From: Pseudomonadales bacterium
GTDB lineage: Bacteria > Pseudomonadota > Gammaproteobacteria > Pseudomonadales > Pseudohongiellaceae
DNA length: 39,708 nt
Assembly (NCBI GenBank): GCA_028279115.1
Contig: JANQSV010000159.1
Location: forward strand, 1 to 39,708
Direction: 5' to 3'
The position numbers were made by a program, and so were the translations under genes. The first letter of the stretch is position 1; each line of letters begins with the position of its first letter. A model generated the notes under the pieces. It ran no database searches, was not told the DNA's origin, and saw nothing but the letters and a program-made list of their open reading frames with translations. Positions 8,081 through 15,749 of this stretch are shown here, in pieces.

Positions 8081-8370
8081 CCGAAGACATCGAAAAAGGC
8101 CATCTTGGGCAGTATTTTGAAGAGTTTCTGAAGGAACAGGGCACGTATGAGAGTACTACCGCGCAAGCCGTAAAGCGCGTGCTTGCCTTCCAGATATCAG
8201 AAGCCATGAAGACGCAAGGTCTCTCGAAAGTGGAAATGGCGCGCCGCCTGCACACGAGCCGGTCACAGCTTGACCGATTGCTTGACCCTGAGAATGAGGG
8301 GGTGACCGTCGGCATGCTTGCGCGCGCCGCCAAAGCGGTTGGCCGCGAACTCCGGATCGAGCTCGCGTGA
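8077..8370 (+). CDS. XRE-type helix-turn-helix antitoxin
   Basis: A 97-residue DNA-binding protein. The helix-turn-helix runs through S-K-V-E-M-A-R-R-L-H-T-S-R-S-Q-L-D-R-L-L-D, followed by a T-V-G-M-L-A-R-A-A-K-A-V-G-R helix typical of XRE antitoxins partnered with Gp49-like toxins. It should neutralise the toxin encoded just upstream and repress the pair. The start is ATG 8077 with gaggag at 8065-8070; a longer in-frame reading from 7867 has no support and lies inside the toxin gene. Its TGA overlaps a GTG of the next frame (8367-8370), continuing the chain of coupled genes. Confidence 0.88.
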   Translation: MTEDIEKGHLGQYFEEFLKEQGTYESTTAQAVKRVLAFQISEAMKTQGLSKVEMARRLHTSRSQLDRLLDPENEGVTVGMLARAAKAVGRELRIELA

Positions 8371-8585
8371 CGGGATGGAATTTCGTTGTGAGCAGAGCCT
8401 TCGATTTTGATCAGCTCGTCGGTCTGTTCCAGCGAACCCACGAAGTAACCCGGCGCTTCCATCGAACGAACCGACAAATTGTTCAGACACTATCTGCAAT
8501 ATCCGAGCGGCCAAAAAAGATTCCACAGACAGTGTCTGTGGAATCTCCTGCGCCGGAAACGCCTAATTTGCTGCGGCTGCTATGA
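8367..8585 (+). CDS. Small bridging protein, possibly a shortened DUF1016-like N-terminus
   Basis: A 72-residue frame starting at GTG 8367 inside the antitoxin stop (GTGA) and ending at TGA 8583-8585 inside the hsdS start (ATGA). The double overlap suggests it is translated and couples antitoxin to hsdS, which has no ribosome binding site of its own. The beginning (F-D-F-D-Q-L-V-G-L-F-Q-R-T-H) resembles the start of DUF1016 proteins, nuclease-like neighbours of type I systems, and the Q-T-V-S segment recalls their linker. Both resemblances are from memory and weak. If correct, this is a truncated relict kept for coupling. Residues about 50-60 are encoded by a long perfect palindrome (8518-8546). 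Confidence 0.5.
   Translation: MTGWNFVVSRAFDFDQLVGLFQRTHEVTRRFHRTNRQIVQTLSAISERPKKIPQTVSVESPAPETPNLLRLL
8518..8546. repeat. Perfect 29-base palindrome upstream of hsdS
   Basis: Two 14-base arms, agattccacagaca and tgtctgtggaatct, are separated by a single g at 8532. There is no run of T after it, so it does not look like an intrinsic terminator. It lies inside the small bridging frame, 36 bases before the hsdS start. It could be a protein-binding site (for example for the XRE protein), an mRNA hairpin that limits hsdS translation, or a relict of a mobile repeat. Confidence 0.75.
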
Positions 8586-9874
8586 TTGAGGCTCCAACAG
8601 GCAACATTGGCTACTCCAAAGTAGCCGGCCATAGAGAGGAAGACACGCCTGTGGGGTACAAGCGCACCGAAGTGGGATTAGTACCGGAAGATTGGAGCAT
8701 TTCGACCGTCGGCGCCGAGTTCAGAGTACAACTCGGCAAGATGCTCGACGCAGCGAAAAATCAGGGAGTATCGAAACCGTACGTTGGTAATCGTTCAATC
8801 CAGTGGGGACATGTGAATGTAGACGCCATTGAAACAGTTTCGCTGACTCCGGTCGAATTAAATCGATTTCTTCTCCGACGTGGTGACCTGCTTGTATGCG
8901 AAGGTGGCGAGATAGGCCGCGCTGCAATTTGGAACGATCCGATCCCAGAGTGCTACTACCAAAAAGCTCTACACCGACTTCGGCCAATTCGCGGCTACAA
9001 CTCGTTATTGATGATGTTCTTGCTTCGACTCTGGGCAACTACTGGTTTTCTGACGAACTTCGCAACTCGGACAAGCATTGCTCATCTTCCAAAAGAAAAC
9101 TTTGAAACAATCCCTCTACCTGTTCCGCTGGATCATGAACAACGCGCCATCGTTGAGGCGTTGTCGGATGTGGACAAGTCGCTCGAATCGCTGGACGCAC
9201 TGATCGCAAAGAAGCGAGCGATCAAGAAGGCCGCCATGCAGCAACTCCTCACTGGCAGGACTCGCCTACCGGGATTCAGTGGGAAATGGGAGAGAAGGCA
9301 GCTTAAGCACGTTTTGGATTGTCTCGATCATGTCCGAATACCTTTGAATGAATCTCAGCGAGCAAAAATGCCGGGTTCCTATCCATATTGTGGCGCAAAC
9401 GGAGTCCTTGATTACGTTAATGACTTTGTTCTTGACGATGACGTGATTCTGATTGCCGAGGATGGTGGATACTTCGACGAATACACCCACCGGCCAATTG
9501 CGTATCGTATGTCAGGAAAGATTTGGGTAAATAATCACGCACATATCCTTAAAGCAAAGTCTGGCTATAGTCAGGGATTCCTATACTTGTCTTTGGTTCA
9601 TAAAAACATTCTCCCTTACTTGGCTAGCGGAACTCGCGCAAAACTCAATAAGTCTGAGATGAACAAAATTGAAATTTACCTTCCGCTTCAGGTTGCTGAA
9701 CAAACGATAATCGCCGAATTCCTTTTGAACATGGATTCCGAGATTACCGCTCTGGAGCAGCGCCGCGAAAAGACCCACGCCATCAAGGAAGGTATGATGC
9801 AGGAGCTTCTTACTGGACGGGTGCGTTTAATCGAGCCAAGCGACCAACTCGTCAAAGCGGGGGTTGCGCCATGA
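8582..9874 (+). CDS. hsdS: Type I restriction-modification specificity subunit (HsdS)
   Basis: Sets the DNA sequence recognised by the HsdM/HsdR complex. The 430 residues show the classic two-fold plan: target-recognition domain 1 (about 25-185), a conserved helical spacer (about 190-231, ending Q-Q-L-L-T-G-R-T-R-L-P-G-F), domain 2 (about 235-375), and a second helical repeat (about 377-417, with Q-E-L-L-T-G-R-V-R-L). The two helical repeats set the distance between the two half sites. The start ATG 8582 overlaps the previous stop and has no Shine-Dalgarno sequence, so coupling is likely. The recognition domains are lower in GC than the rest, as is usual for exchanged specificity domains. The actual target cannot be deduced. 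Confidence 0.95.
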   Translation: MIEAPTGNIGYSKVAGHREEDTPVGYKRTEVGLVPEDWSISTVGAEFRVQLGKMLDAAKNQGVSKPYVGNRSIQWGHVNVDAIETVSLTPVELNRFLLRRGDLLVCEGGEIGRAAIWNDPIPECYYQKALHRLRPIRGYNSLLMMFLLRLWATTGFLTNFATRTSIAHLPKENFETIPLPVPLDHEQRAIVEALSDVDKSLESLDALIAKKRAIKKAAMQQLLTGRTRLPGFSGKWERRQLKHVLDCLDHVRIPLNESQRAKMPGSYPYCGANGVLDYVNDFVLDDDVILIAEDGGYFDEYTHRPIAYRMSGKIWVNNHAHILKAKSGYSQGFLYLSLVHKNILPYLASGTRAKLNKSEMNKIEIYLPLQVAEQTIIAEFLLNMDSEITALEQRREKTHAIKEGMMQELLTGRVRLIEPSDQLVKAGVAP

Positions 9875-11460
9875 AACCCCTCCGCATCTTCATCAGCAGC
9901 GTACAGCGGGAGTTTGGCGATGAACGAAAGGCGCTCGCCGACTATCTGCGCAACGACCCGATTATGCGGCGCTTCTTCCAAGGTTTCCTGTTCGAGGAAC
10001 TTCCAGCTTCGGATAGGGCGCCAGATAAAGCCTATCTGGATGAAGTGGGTCGCTGCGACATCTATGTGGGTCTGTTCGGGAAGGACTACGGCGCAGACGA
10101 CGGGACCGGAACGTCGCCTACGGAGCGCGAGTTCGACCATGCCACGGCGCTCGGCAAGTATCGCCTGATCTTCCTGAAAAATGCGCCTTCCGACGTTCGG
10201 CATCCGAAAATGCAAGCGTTGATCGGCAAGGCCGAAGCCGGACTGATTCGCAAGCGATTCAATACGCAAGAAGAACTCGTGCCTAGTCTCTACGCTGCAT
10301 TGGTGGAGTACCTGGAGGACAAGGAACTGCTGCGTTTCGAACCGTTCGACGCTGCGCCTTGCACAGGAGCCACGCTGGACGACCTGGATTCCACGCGGAT
10401 GATCCGGCTCATACGCACAGCCCGTGGGACCAGACAGTTTCCACTGGATGAAAACACGTCTCCCGAGGACTTGCTCCGGCATCTGAACCTTTTGAACAAG
10501 GGTCGATTGACCAACGCCGCTATGTTGCTGTTCGGGAAAGCGCCGCAACGGTTCTTGATTTCGTCCGAAATCAAGTGCGCCCATTTTCACGGCACGCAGG
10601 TCGCAAAACCCATCCCTTCCTATCAGGTTTACAAGGGCACGGTGTTCGATCTGGTGGATCAGGCCGTGGATTTTGTGTTGAGCAAGATCGCGTTGTCCAT
10701 CGGTACGCGGGCGGAAAGCACCGAAGTACCCATCGCCTATGAGATCCCCAAGGAAGTGATAACCGAGGCCATCGTGAACGCTGTGGCCCATCGCGACTAT
10801 ACGGACAACAGCAGTGTGCAGGTTATGCTCTTTGCTGATCGGCTGGATGTGATGAATACCGGCCGATTACCGCCGCCGCTAACGGTGGAGAAACTTCGTG
10901 TCGCGCACGAGTCCCTGCCCCGCAATCCCTTGCTCGCGGAGCCCATGTATCTGGCCGGATACATAGAACGCATGGGTACCGGTACGGTGGACATGATTCA
11001 GCGCTGTGCAGCGGCCAATCTGCGGGAACCGGAGTTCGCGGCCGGTGAAGACTTCGTCACAACGATTTGGCGACCCAACGACGCGACTCGACCGGCTGGA
11101 GTGCACGATGCAGACAAAACCGGAGTCCAAATTGAGCCAGAGTCGAGGCCCGAGTCGGGATCACAGCCAGAGTCGCGGCCAGAGTCACAGCCAGAGTCAG
11201 AACCACAGCCAGAGTCGCGGTTGTTGACAGAGAGAGTGCTCGGCCTGCTGATAAATGGATCGATGTCCAAGGCGAAGCTATCGAAGAATTTGGGTCAGAA
11301 AGAAGTATCCGGGCAACTCAACAAAGTAGTTCGGTCGCTTATGTCGGAACAATTGATCGAGTACACCCTGCCGGAAAATCCCCGCAGCCGATTGCAACAA
11401 TATCGACTTACGCCTAAGGGGCGCGCTGCCATCGAAAACCTCGGAACTGACGGCACATAA
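9871..11460 (+). CDS. DUF4062 plus GHKL-type ATPase (RecG-like HATPase_c_4) protein
   Basis: A 529-residue multidomain protein. Residues 4-110 are DUF4062 (start R-I-F-I-S-S-V-Q-R-E-F, then D-I-Y-V-G-L-F-G), a Rossmann-like domain. Then comes a GHKL-type ATP-binding domain of the family often called RecG-like or AlbA-associated: N-box E-A-I-V-N-A-V-A-H-R-D-Y at about 298-309 and a glycine motif E-R-M-G-T-G-T near 367-373. A linker of repeated P-E-S units follows (about 423-451), then a winged-helix tail. The ATG overlaps the hsdS stop (9871-9874) and hsdR begins 2 bases after its end. Proteins of this kind often lie inside type I loci; whether it regulates restriction or is a separate sensor-effector is unknown. 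Confidence 0.85.
   Translation: MKPLRIFISSVQREFGDERKALADYLRNDPIMRRFFQGFLFEELPASDRAPDKAYLDEVGRCDIYVGLFGKDYGADDGTGTSPTEREFDHATALGKYRLIFLKNAPSDVRHPKMQALIGKAEAGLIRKRFNTQEELVPSLYAALVEYLEDKELLRFEPFDAAPCTGATLDDLDSTRMIRLIRTARGTRQFPLDENTSPEDLLRHLNLLNKGRLTNAAMLLFGKAPQRFLISSEIKCAHFHGTQVAKPIPSYQVYKGTVFDLVDQAVDFVLSKIALSIGTRAESTEVPIAYEIPKEVITEAIVNAVAHRDYTDNSSVQVMLFADRLDVMNTGRLPPPLTVEKLRVAHESLPRNPLLAEPMYLAGYIERMGTGTVDMIQRCAAANLREPEFAAGEDFVTTIWRPNDATRPAGVHDADKTGVQIEPESRPESGSQPESRPESQPESEPQPESRLLTERVLGLLINGSMSKAKLSKNLGQKEVSGQLNKVVRSLMSEQLIEYTLPENPRSRLQQYRLTPKGRAAIENLGTDGT
11134..11220 (+). repeat. Short tandem repeats coding for P-E-S units
   Basis: Imperfect units of the type ccagagtcr, spaced 6 to 18 bases, occur at least seven times and encode a linker rich in Pro, Glu, Ser, Gln and Arg between the ATPase domain and the winged-helix tail of the DUF4062 protein. 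Such repeats can change in number by replication slippage, and units that are multiples of three keep the frame. Confidence 0.7.
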
Positions 11461-11462
11461 TC

Positions 11463-14400
11463 ATGACCACCGTCGGCGAGCGCGAAATCGAGACCCAGCG
11501 ACGGGTCGTGCGATTCTTCCAGGACGCGCTCGGTTACGGTTATCTCGGCAACTGGGAGGACCGCCTCGGCAACGCCAACATCGAACAGGACATCCTTGCA
11601 AGTTGGCTGCGCCTGCAAGGTCACAACGACAAGATCACAAGCCGAGCGGTCGAATTGCTCCGCAAAGCTGCATCAGTTGGCGGCGTTACAAACCTCTATG
11701 ACGCCAACCGTGAAGTCTACGGTCTGCTGCGTTACGGAGTGAAGGTGCAACCGAAGCCCGGCGAGCACGCCCGCACGACCTGGCTGATCGACTGGGACAA
11801 TCCCCACAACAACGATTTCGCTATCGCCGAAGAAGTCACCGTCGAAGGCGCGGGCGACAAGCGACCCGACGTGGTTATCTATGTCAACGGCATCGCCCTC
11901 GGCGTGCTGGAACTCAAACGTTCCATAGTTTCGCTGGCCGAGGGCATCCGCCAAAATCTCGACAATCAGAAACCGGAATTCATCCGGCCGTTTTTCGCCA
12001 CGGCGCAACTTCTCATGGCGGGCAACGAAACCGAGGGGCTACGCTACGGCGTCATCGAAACGCCGGAGAAATACTGGCTGCGATGGAAGGAAAGCGAAGC
12101 GCATCCCGATGCCGGCGACAACCTGTTGCTGAAAGAACTCGGCCAGCTTTGCGGCAAGGAACGACTGCTTGAGATCGTTCATGACTTCATGGTTTTCGAC
12201 GCCGGCATCAAGAAAACCTGCCGTCACAATCAGTATTTCGGCGTAAGGGCGGCCCAGGAACACGTCGCGAACCGCGAAGGCGGGATTGTCTGGCACACCC
12301 AGGGCAGCGGGAAGAGCCTGCTGATGGTCTGGCTCGCCAAGTGGATTAACGAGAACGTGAACGGTGGACGGGTATTGATCGTTACCGACCGCAAGGAACT
12401 CGACGAACAAATCGAGAAAGTCTTCAAGGGAGTCAACGAGGATATTTACCGCACGGGCAGCGGCGCCGATCTGGTCAGCGTGCTCCAATCCGCCGAACAA
12501 TGGCTGATTGCGTCGCTGATTCACAAATTCGGCTCCCGCGATGAAGCGAGCGAGCGCGACATTGACGGTTACATCGCGGAAATCAAAAAACATCTGCCAA
12601 AGGGGTTTCGAGCCAAAGGCGAAATCTTCGTTTTCGTCGATGAATGCCACCGTACGCAGTCCGGCAAACTGCACAAAGCCATGAAGGCCTTGTTGCCCGA
12701 AGCGACGCTGATCGGCTTCACCGGCACTCCGCTGCTGAAATCCGACAAAGCCCGCAGCATCGAGATCTTCGGCCCGTATATTCACACCTACAAGTACGAC
12801 GAAGCGGTGCGCGACAAGGTCGTGCTCGACTTGCGCTACGAAGCGCGGGACATCGATCAGGATCTGACCTCCGAGGCGAAGGTCGATCAATGGTTCGACG
12901 CCAAAACCGCCGGCCTGACGGATCTCGCCAAAGCGCAACTCAAGCAGCGCTGGGGCACCATGCGGGCCGTCATGAGCGCCGAGGACCGGCTGCGCAAGAT
13001 CGTCGCCGACATCGCGCTCGACATGGAAACGCGCGATCGCCTCAAGAGCGGACACGGCAACGCCTTGCTCATTTCCGACAGCATCCATTCGGCCTGCCGG
13101 CTTTACGAAATGTTCAACGGGAACGCGCTCGCCGGAAAATGCGCCATCGTCACTTCGTATCAGCCGTCCAAGTCGAAAATCAAGGGCGAGGAAACCGGCG
13201 AAGGCCTCACCGAGAAACTGCGCAAGTTCAACATCTACCGGAAAATGCTCGCGGAACATTTCGACGAGCCCGAAGACAAGGCGATGCGCAAAATCGAGCA
13301 ATTCGAAAAGGACGTAAAGAAGCGGTTCATCGAGGAACCGGGACAGATGAAACTCCTGATCGTGGTCGACAAATTGCTCACCGGCTTCGACGCGCCTTCC
13401 GCCACCGTTCTCTACATCGACAAGAAAATGCAGGACCACGGCCTGTTTCAGGCGATCTGCCGGGTGAATCGACTTGACAGGGAAGACAAAGAGTATGGAT
13501 ACATCGTCGATTACAAGGATTTGTTCCGCTCGCTGGAAAAATCGATCTCCGACTATACCGGCGAAGCCTTCGAGGCTTTCGACCGGGAAGACGTGGCCGG
13601 GCTGCTGAAAAACCGGCTTGAGCAGGCGCGGGAACAGCTCGAAGAAGCGCGGGAGGCGGTCAAAGCGTTGTGCGAACCGGTCGAGCCGCCGAAGGACTCC
13701 CCTGCGTACTTCCATTACTTCTGCGCGACCGACAGCGGCGATGCCGAGCAACTAAAGGCAAACGAGCCTAAACGCCTCGCCCTGTACAAGATGGCGGCGG
13801 CATACTTGCGCACTTACTCCGACCTCGCCAATGAAATGGAGGCCGCCGGCTACTCCGCAGCCGAGGCGCGTACAATCCGCGATGAAGTTGACCACTATGA
13901 GAAAGTCCGCTCCGAAGTGAAACTCGCAAGCGGCGACTACATCGATCTCAAGGTTTACGAACCGGCGATGCGGCACCTGCTCGACACCTATATAAGGGCC
14001 GGCGAAAGCGAAAAGATTTCTGCCTTTGACGATTTGCCGCTAGTGGAACTGATTATTGAGCGCGGATCCGGCGCCCTCGACTCGCTGCCGGACGGCATTC
14101 GCGGCAATAGGGAAGCGATGGCCGAGACGATCGAGAACAACGTGCGGCGACTCATCATCGACGAAATGGCGGTCAATCCCAGATACTACGAGCACATGTC
14201 CACATTGCTTGAGGAATTGATCGCCGAGCGCAAGCGGCAGGCGCTGGACTATCAGGCGTATCTGGCGAAAATCGTCGCGCTCGCCGGGAAGGTCCGCGAC
14301 CCGGATCAGGCCCGTTATCCGCAGGCGATCAATAGTCCCGCGCGCCAGGCAATTTTCGATTTGCTACAAGACTTGCCGGAATTGGGGGCGATTTTGGCCA

Positions 14401-14606
14401 AGCGGCAGGTGGCCGACCCTAGTGATACAACCGTCGAGATCGTCACGCTGCGCGTCGACGATGCGATCCGCAAATCGAAAATGGCGGACTTTCACGGTCA
14501 TCCCATGAAGGAGAAAAAGATACGCAATGCCATCAAGAAAATCCTTCCAGATGTCGATCTCGTCGATAAACTTTTCGAAATAGTAAAGGCTCAGCGTGAA
14601 TACTGA
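11463..14606 (+). CDS. hsdR: Type I restriction endonuclease subunit R (HsdR)
   Basis: Motor and nuclease subunit (1047 residues) that pulls DNA past the bound complex and cuts at a distance when the site is unmethylated. The N-terminal PD-(D/E)XK nuclease is seen as P-D-V-V at about 135 and L-E-L-K near 148-151. The helicase follows: P-loop T-Q-G-S-G-K-S near 279-285, motif II D-E-C-H at 393-396, and G-F-T-G-T-P (motif III) near 420. The C-terminal third is helical and contacts the methyltransferase. Length and motif order are normal and nothing is broken. It starts 2 bases after the DUF4062 gene and overlaps the next gene by 11 bases. Confidence 0.95.
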   Translation: MTTVGEREIETQRRVVRFFQDALGYGYLGNWEDRLGNANIEQDILASWLRLQGHNDKITSRAVELLRKAASVGGVTNLYDANREVYGLLRYGVKVQPKPGEHARTTWLIDWDNPHNNDFAIAEEVTVEGAGDKRPDVVIYVNGIALGVLELKRSIVSLAEGIRQNLDNQKPEFIRPFFATAQLLMAGNETEGLRYGVIETPEKYWLRWKESEAHPDAGDNLLLKELGQLCGKERLLEIVHDFMVFDAGIKKTCRHNQYFGVRAAQEHVANREGGIVWHTQGSGKSLLMVWLAKWINENVNGGRVLIVTDRKELDEQIEKVFKGVNEDIYRTGSGADLVSVLQSAEQWLIASLIHKFGSRDEASERDIDGYIAEIKKHLPKGFRAKGEIFVFVDECHRTQSGKLHKAMKALLPEATLIGFTGTPLLKSDKARSIEIFGPYIHTYKYDEAVRDKVVLDLRYEARDIDQDLTSEAKVDQWFDAKTAGLTDLAKAQLKQRWGTMRAVMSAEDRLRKIVADIALDMETRDRLKSGHGNALLISDSIHSACRLYEMFNGNALAGKCAIVTSYQPSKSKIKGEETGEGLTEKLRKFNIYRKMLAEHFDEPEDKAMRKIEQFEKDVKKRFIEEPGQMKLLIVVDKLLTGFDAPSATVLYIDKKMQDHGLFQAICRVNRLDREDKEYGYIVDYKDLFRSLEKSISDYTGEAFEAFDREDVAGLLKNRLEQAREQLEEAREAVKALCEPVEPPKDSPAYFHYFCATDSGDAEQLKANEPKRLALYKMAAAYLRTYSDLANEMEAAGYSAAEARTIRDEVDHYEKVRSEVKLASGDYIDLKVYEPAMRHLLDTYIRAGESEKISAFDDLPLVELIIERGSGALDSLPDGIRGNREAMAETIENNVRRLIIDEMAVNPRYYEHMSTLLEELIAERKRQALDYQAYLAKIVALAGKVRDPDQARYPQAINSPARQAIFDLLQDLPELGAILAKRQVADPSDTTVEIVTLRVDDAIRKSKMADFHGHPMKEKKIRNAIKKILPDVDLVDKLFEIVKAQREY

Positions 14607-15324
14607 GAGCTACCAGTTGCAAGTTGCCGACGTTGCGGTCGAAGTCGTCCGCAAGAACATCAAGAACCTGCACATTGGAGTATATCCCCCGGAGGGGCGC
14701 GTTCGAGTGGCGGCGCCAATTCGGCTCGACGAAGAAGCGATTCGGCTCGCGGTGGTTTCAAAGCTGTCATGGATTCACAAGCGACAAGCCCGGTTCGCTG
14801 CCCAGCCCCGCCAGTCCGAACGTGAATTCGTCACCGGCGAGAGCCATTACTTCGAAGGCCGCCGCTACCGGCTCGATGTTATCGAAGGTGCAAAGCGTTC
14901 GAGCGCCCGACTGCGCAATCGCGCTTTCATTGAATTGCGCGTGCCGCAAGGCGCTGACCGCAGGGCTAGGGAGGCAGCGATATATCGCTGGTATCGCCGG
15001 GAGCTTCAAGCGCGATTGCCGGTGCTGTGCAAGGAATGGGAGCCAAAGGTCGGCGTCGAGGTTCGCGAATTGCGCGTCAAGCGGATGAAGACACTATGGG
15101 GTTCGTGCAATTCTCAAGCCAGGCGCATCTGGCTCAATCTCGAACTCGCCAAAAAACCACCCGCCTGCCTTGCATTCGTGCTCGTCCACGAAATGGTCCA
15201 CTTCCACGAACGGCGTCATAACGAACGATTCTATGCACTGATGGATGCAGCCATGCCACAGTGGCGAACATATCGGGATGATCTCAATAGCGCACCTCTG
15301 GCTCATGAGGATTGGAGATATTAG
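14596..15324 (+). CDS. YgjP-like (DUF45/M48-type) zinc metallopeptidase
   Basis: A 242-residue protein of the YgjP/DUF45 family, which is frequently the last gene of type I restriction operons. The zinc motif H-E-M-V-H is at residues 198-202, within L-V-H-E-M-V-H-F-H-E-R-R-H-N, followed by W-R-T-Y-R-D-D-L-N. A conserved W-G-S-C segment precedes it. The start is GTG 14596, inside hsdR (11-base overlap), which fits translational coupling. It is related to the SprT/WSS1 metallopeptidase group, some of which act on DNA-bound proteins. The role in restriction loci is not established; controlled degradation of HsdR or of protein-DNA adducts are possibilities, both inference. Confidence 0.88.
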   Translation: MNTESYQLQVADVAVEVVRKNIKNLHIGVYPPEGRVRVAAPIRLDEEAIRLAVVSKLSWIHKRQARFAAQPRQSEREFVTGESHYFEGRRYRLDVIEGAKRSSARLRNRAFIELRVPQGADRRAREAAIYRWYRRELQARLPVLCKEWEPKVGVEVRELRVKRMKTLWGSCNSQARRIWLNLELAKKPPACLAFVLVHEMVHFHERRHNERFYALMDAAMPQWRTYRDDLNSAPLAHEDWRY

Positions 15325-15389
15325 GCACCTTGAAAAAACTGGTTACCTCCCCAAATAGGGACTTTCGGCAAGCAACTCGGAGCGGACCA

Positions 15390-15647
15390 ATGTCAAAGAA
15401 GTCACGTACCACCTTGACGTATGACCTCAAGAAAGGGCGGAAAATCGTATACAGGGGAACCACAAACAACCCAGATAGACGCGAAGACGAACATCGAAAT
15501 GCTGGATTGGACTTTGATCGTTTAGTCCCGACTTCCCGTCGAATGACACCTAAGGGTGCGAAGGAAAAGGAAGCACAAGACCTCGAAACGTTTCGCCGCG
15601 GACACAAAGGTCGTAATCCCAAATACAACAAAGATTCCGACGGGTAA
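15390..15647 (+). CDS. Small GIY-YIG-like nuclease domain protein
   Basis: An 85-residue protein. It has the framework of a GIY-YIG domain: Tyr11 in the first strand, V-Y-R-G-T-T at 20-25 in place of YIG, then N-x-P-x-R-R with Arg30 at the usual catalytic arginine position and an E-H at 34-35. The acidic residue expected later may be Glu59 or Glu61; the C-terminus has N-P-K-Y-N. The start ATG 15390 is preferred over a TTG at 15312 because the domain begins after it and cggagcgg stands upstream. It is the last gene of the island, 65 bases after the metallopeptidase, and is lower in GC than the flanking genes. Nuclease activity and target are inferred. Confidence 0.72.
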   Translation: MSKKSRTTLTYDLKKGRKIVYRGTTNNPDRREDEHRNAGLDFDRLVPTSRRMTPKGAKEKEAQDLETFRRGHKGRNPKYNKDSDG

Positions 15648-15749
15648 TAGTCCCAAAGTGAATTCGTTTCGGGATCAGGCCGTAGCCCTACGTCGAGTTA
15701 TTCCGCAACATTTCAGGTATTTGTCAATTGAGGTTCGGCTTTTCCGCGT

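Noticed and set aside
11134-11220. Regular short repeats that might look like a CRISPR array
   Set aside because: The units are 6 to 18 bases apart, have no unique spacers and lie in frame inside a gene as a P-E-S linker.
12039-13751. A 570-residue minus-strand frame opposite hsdR
   Set aside because: hsdR motifs cover the same region on the plus strand; the reverse frame is a composition effect.
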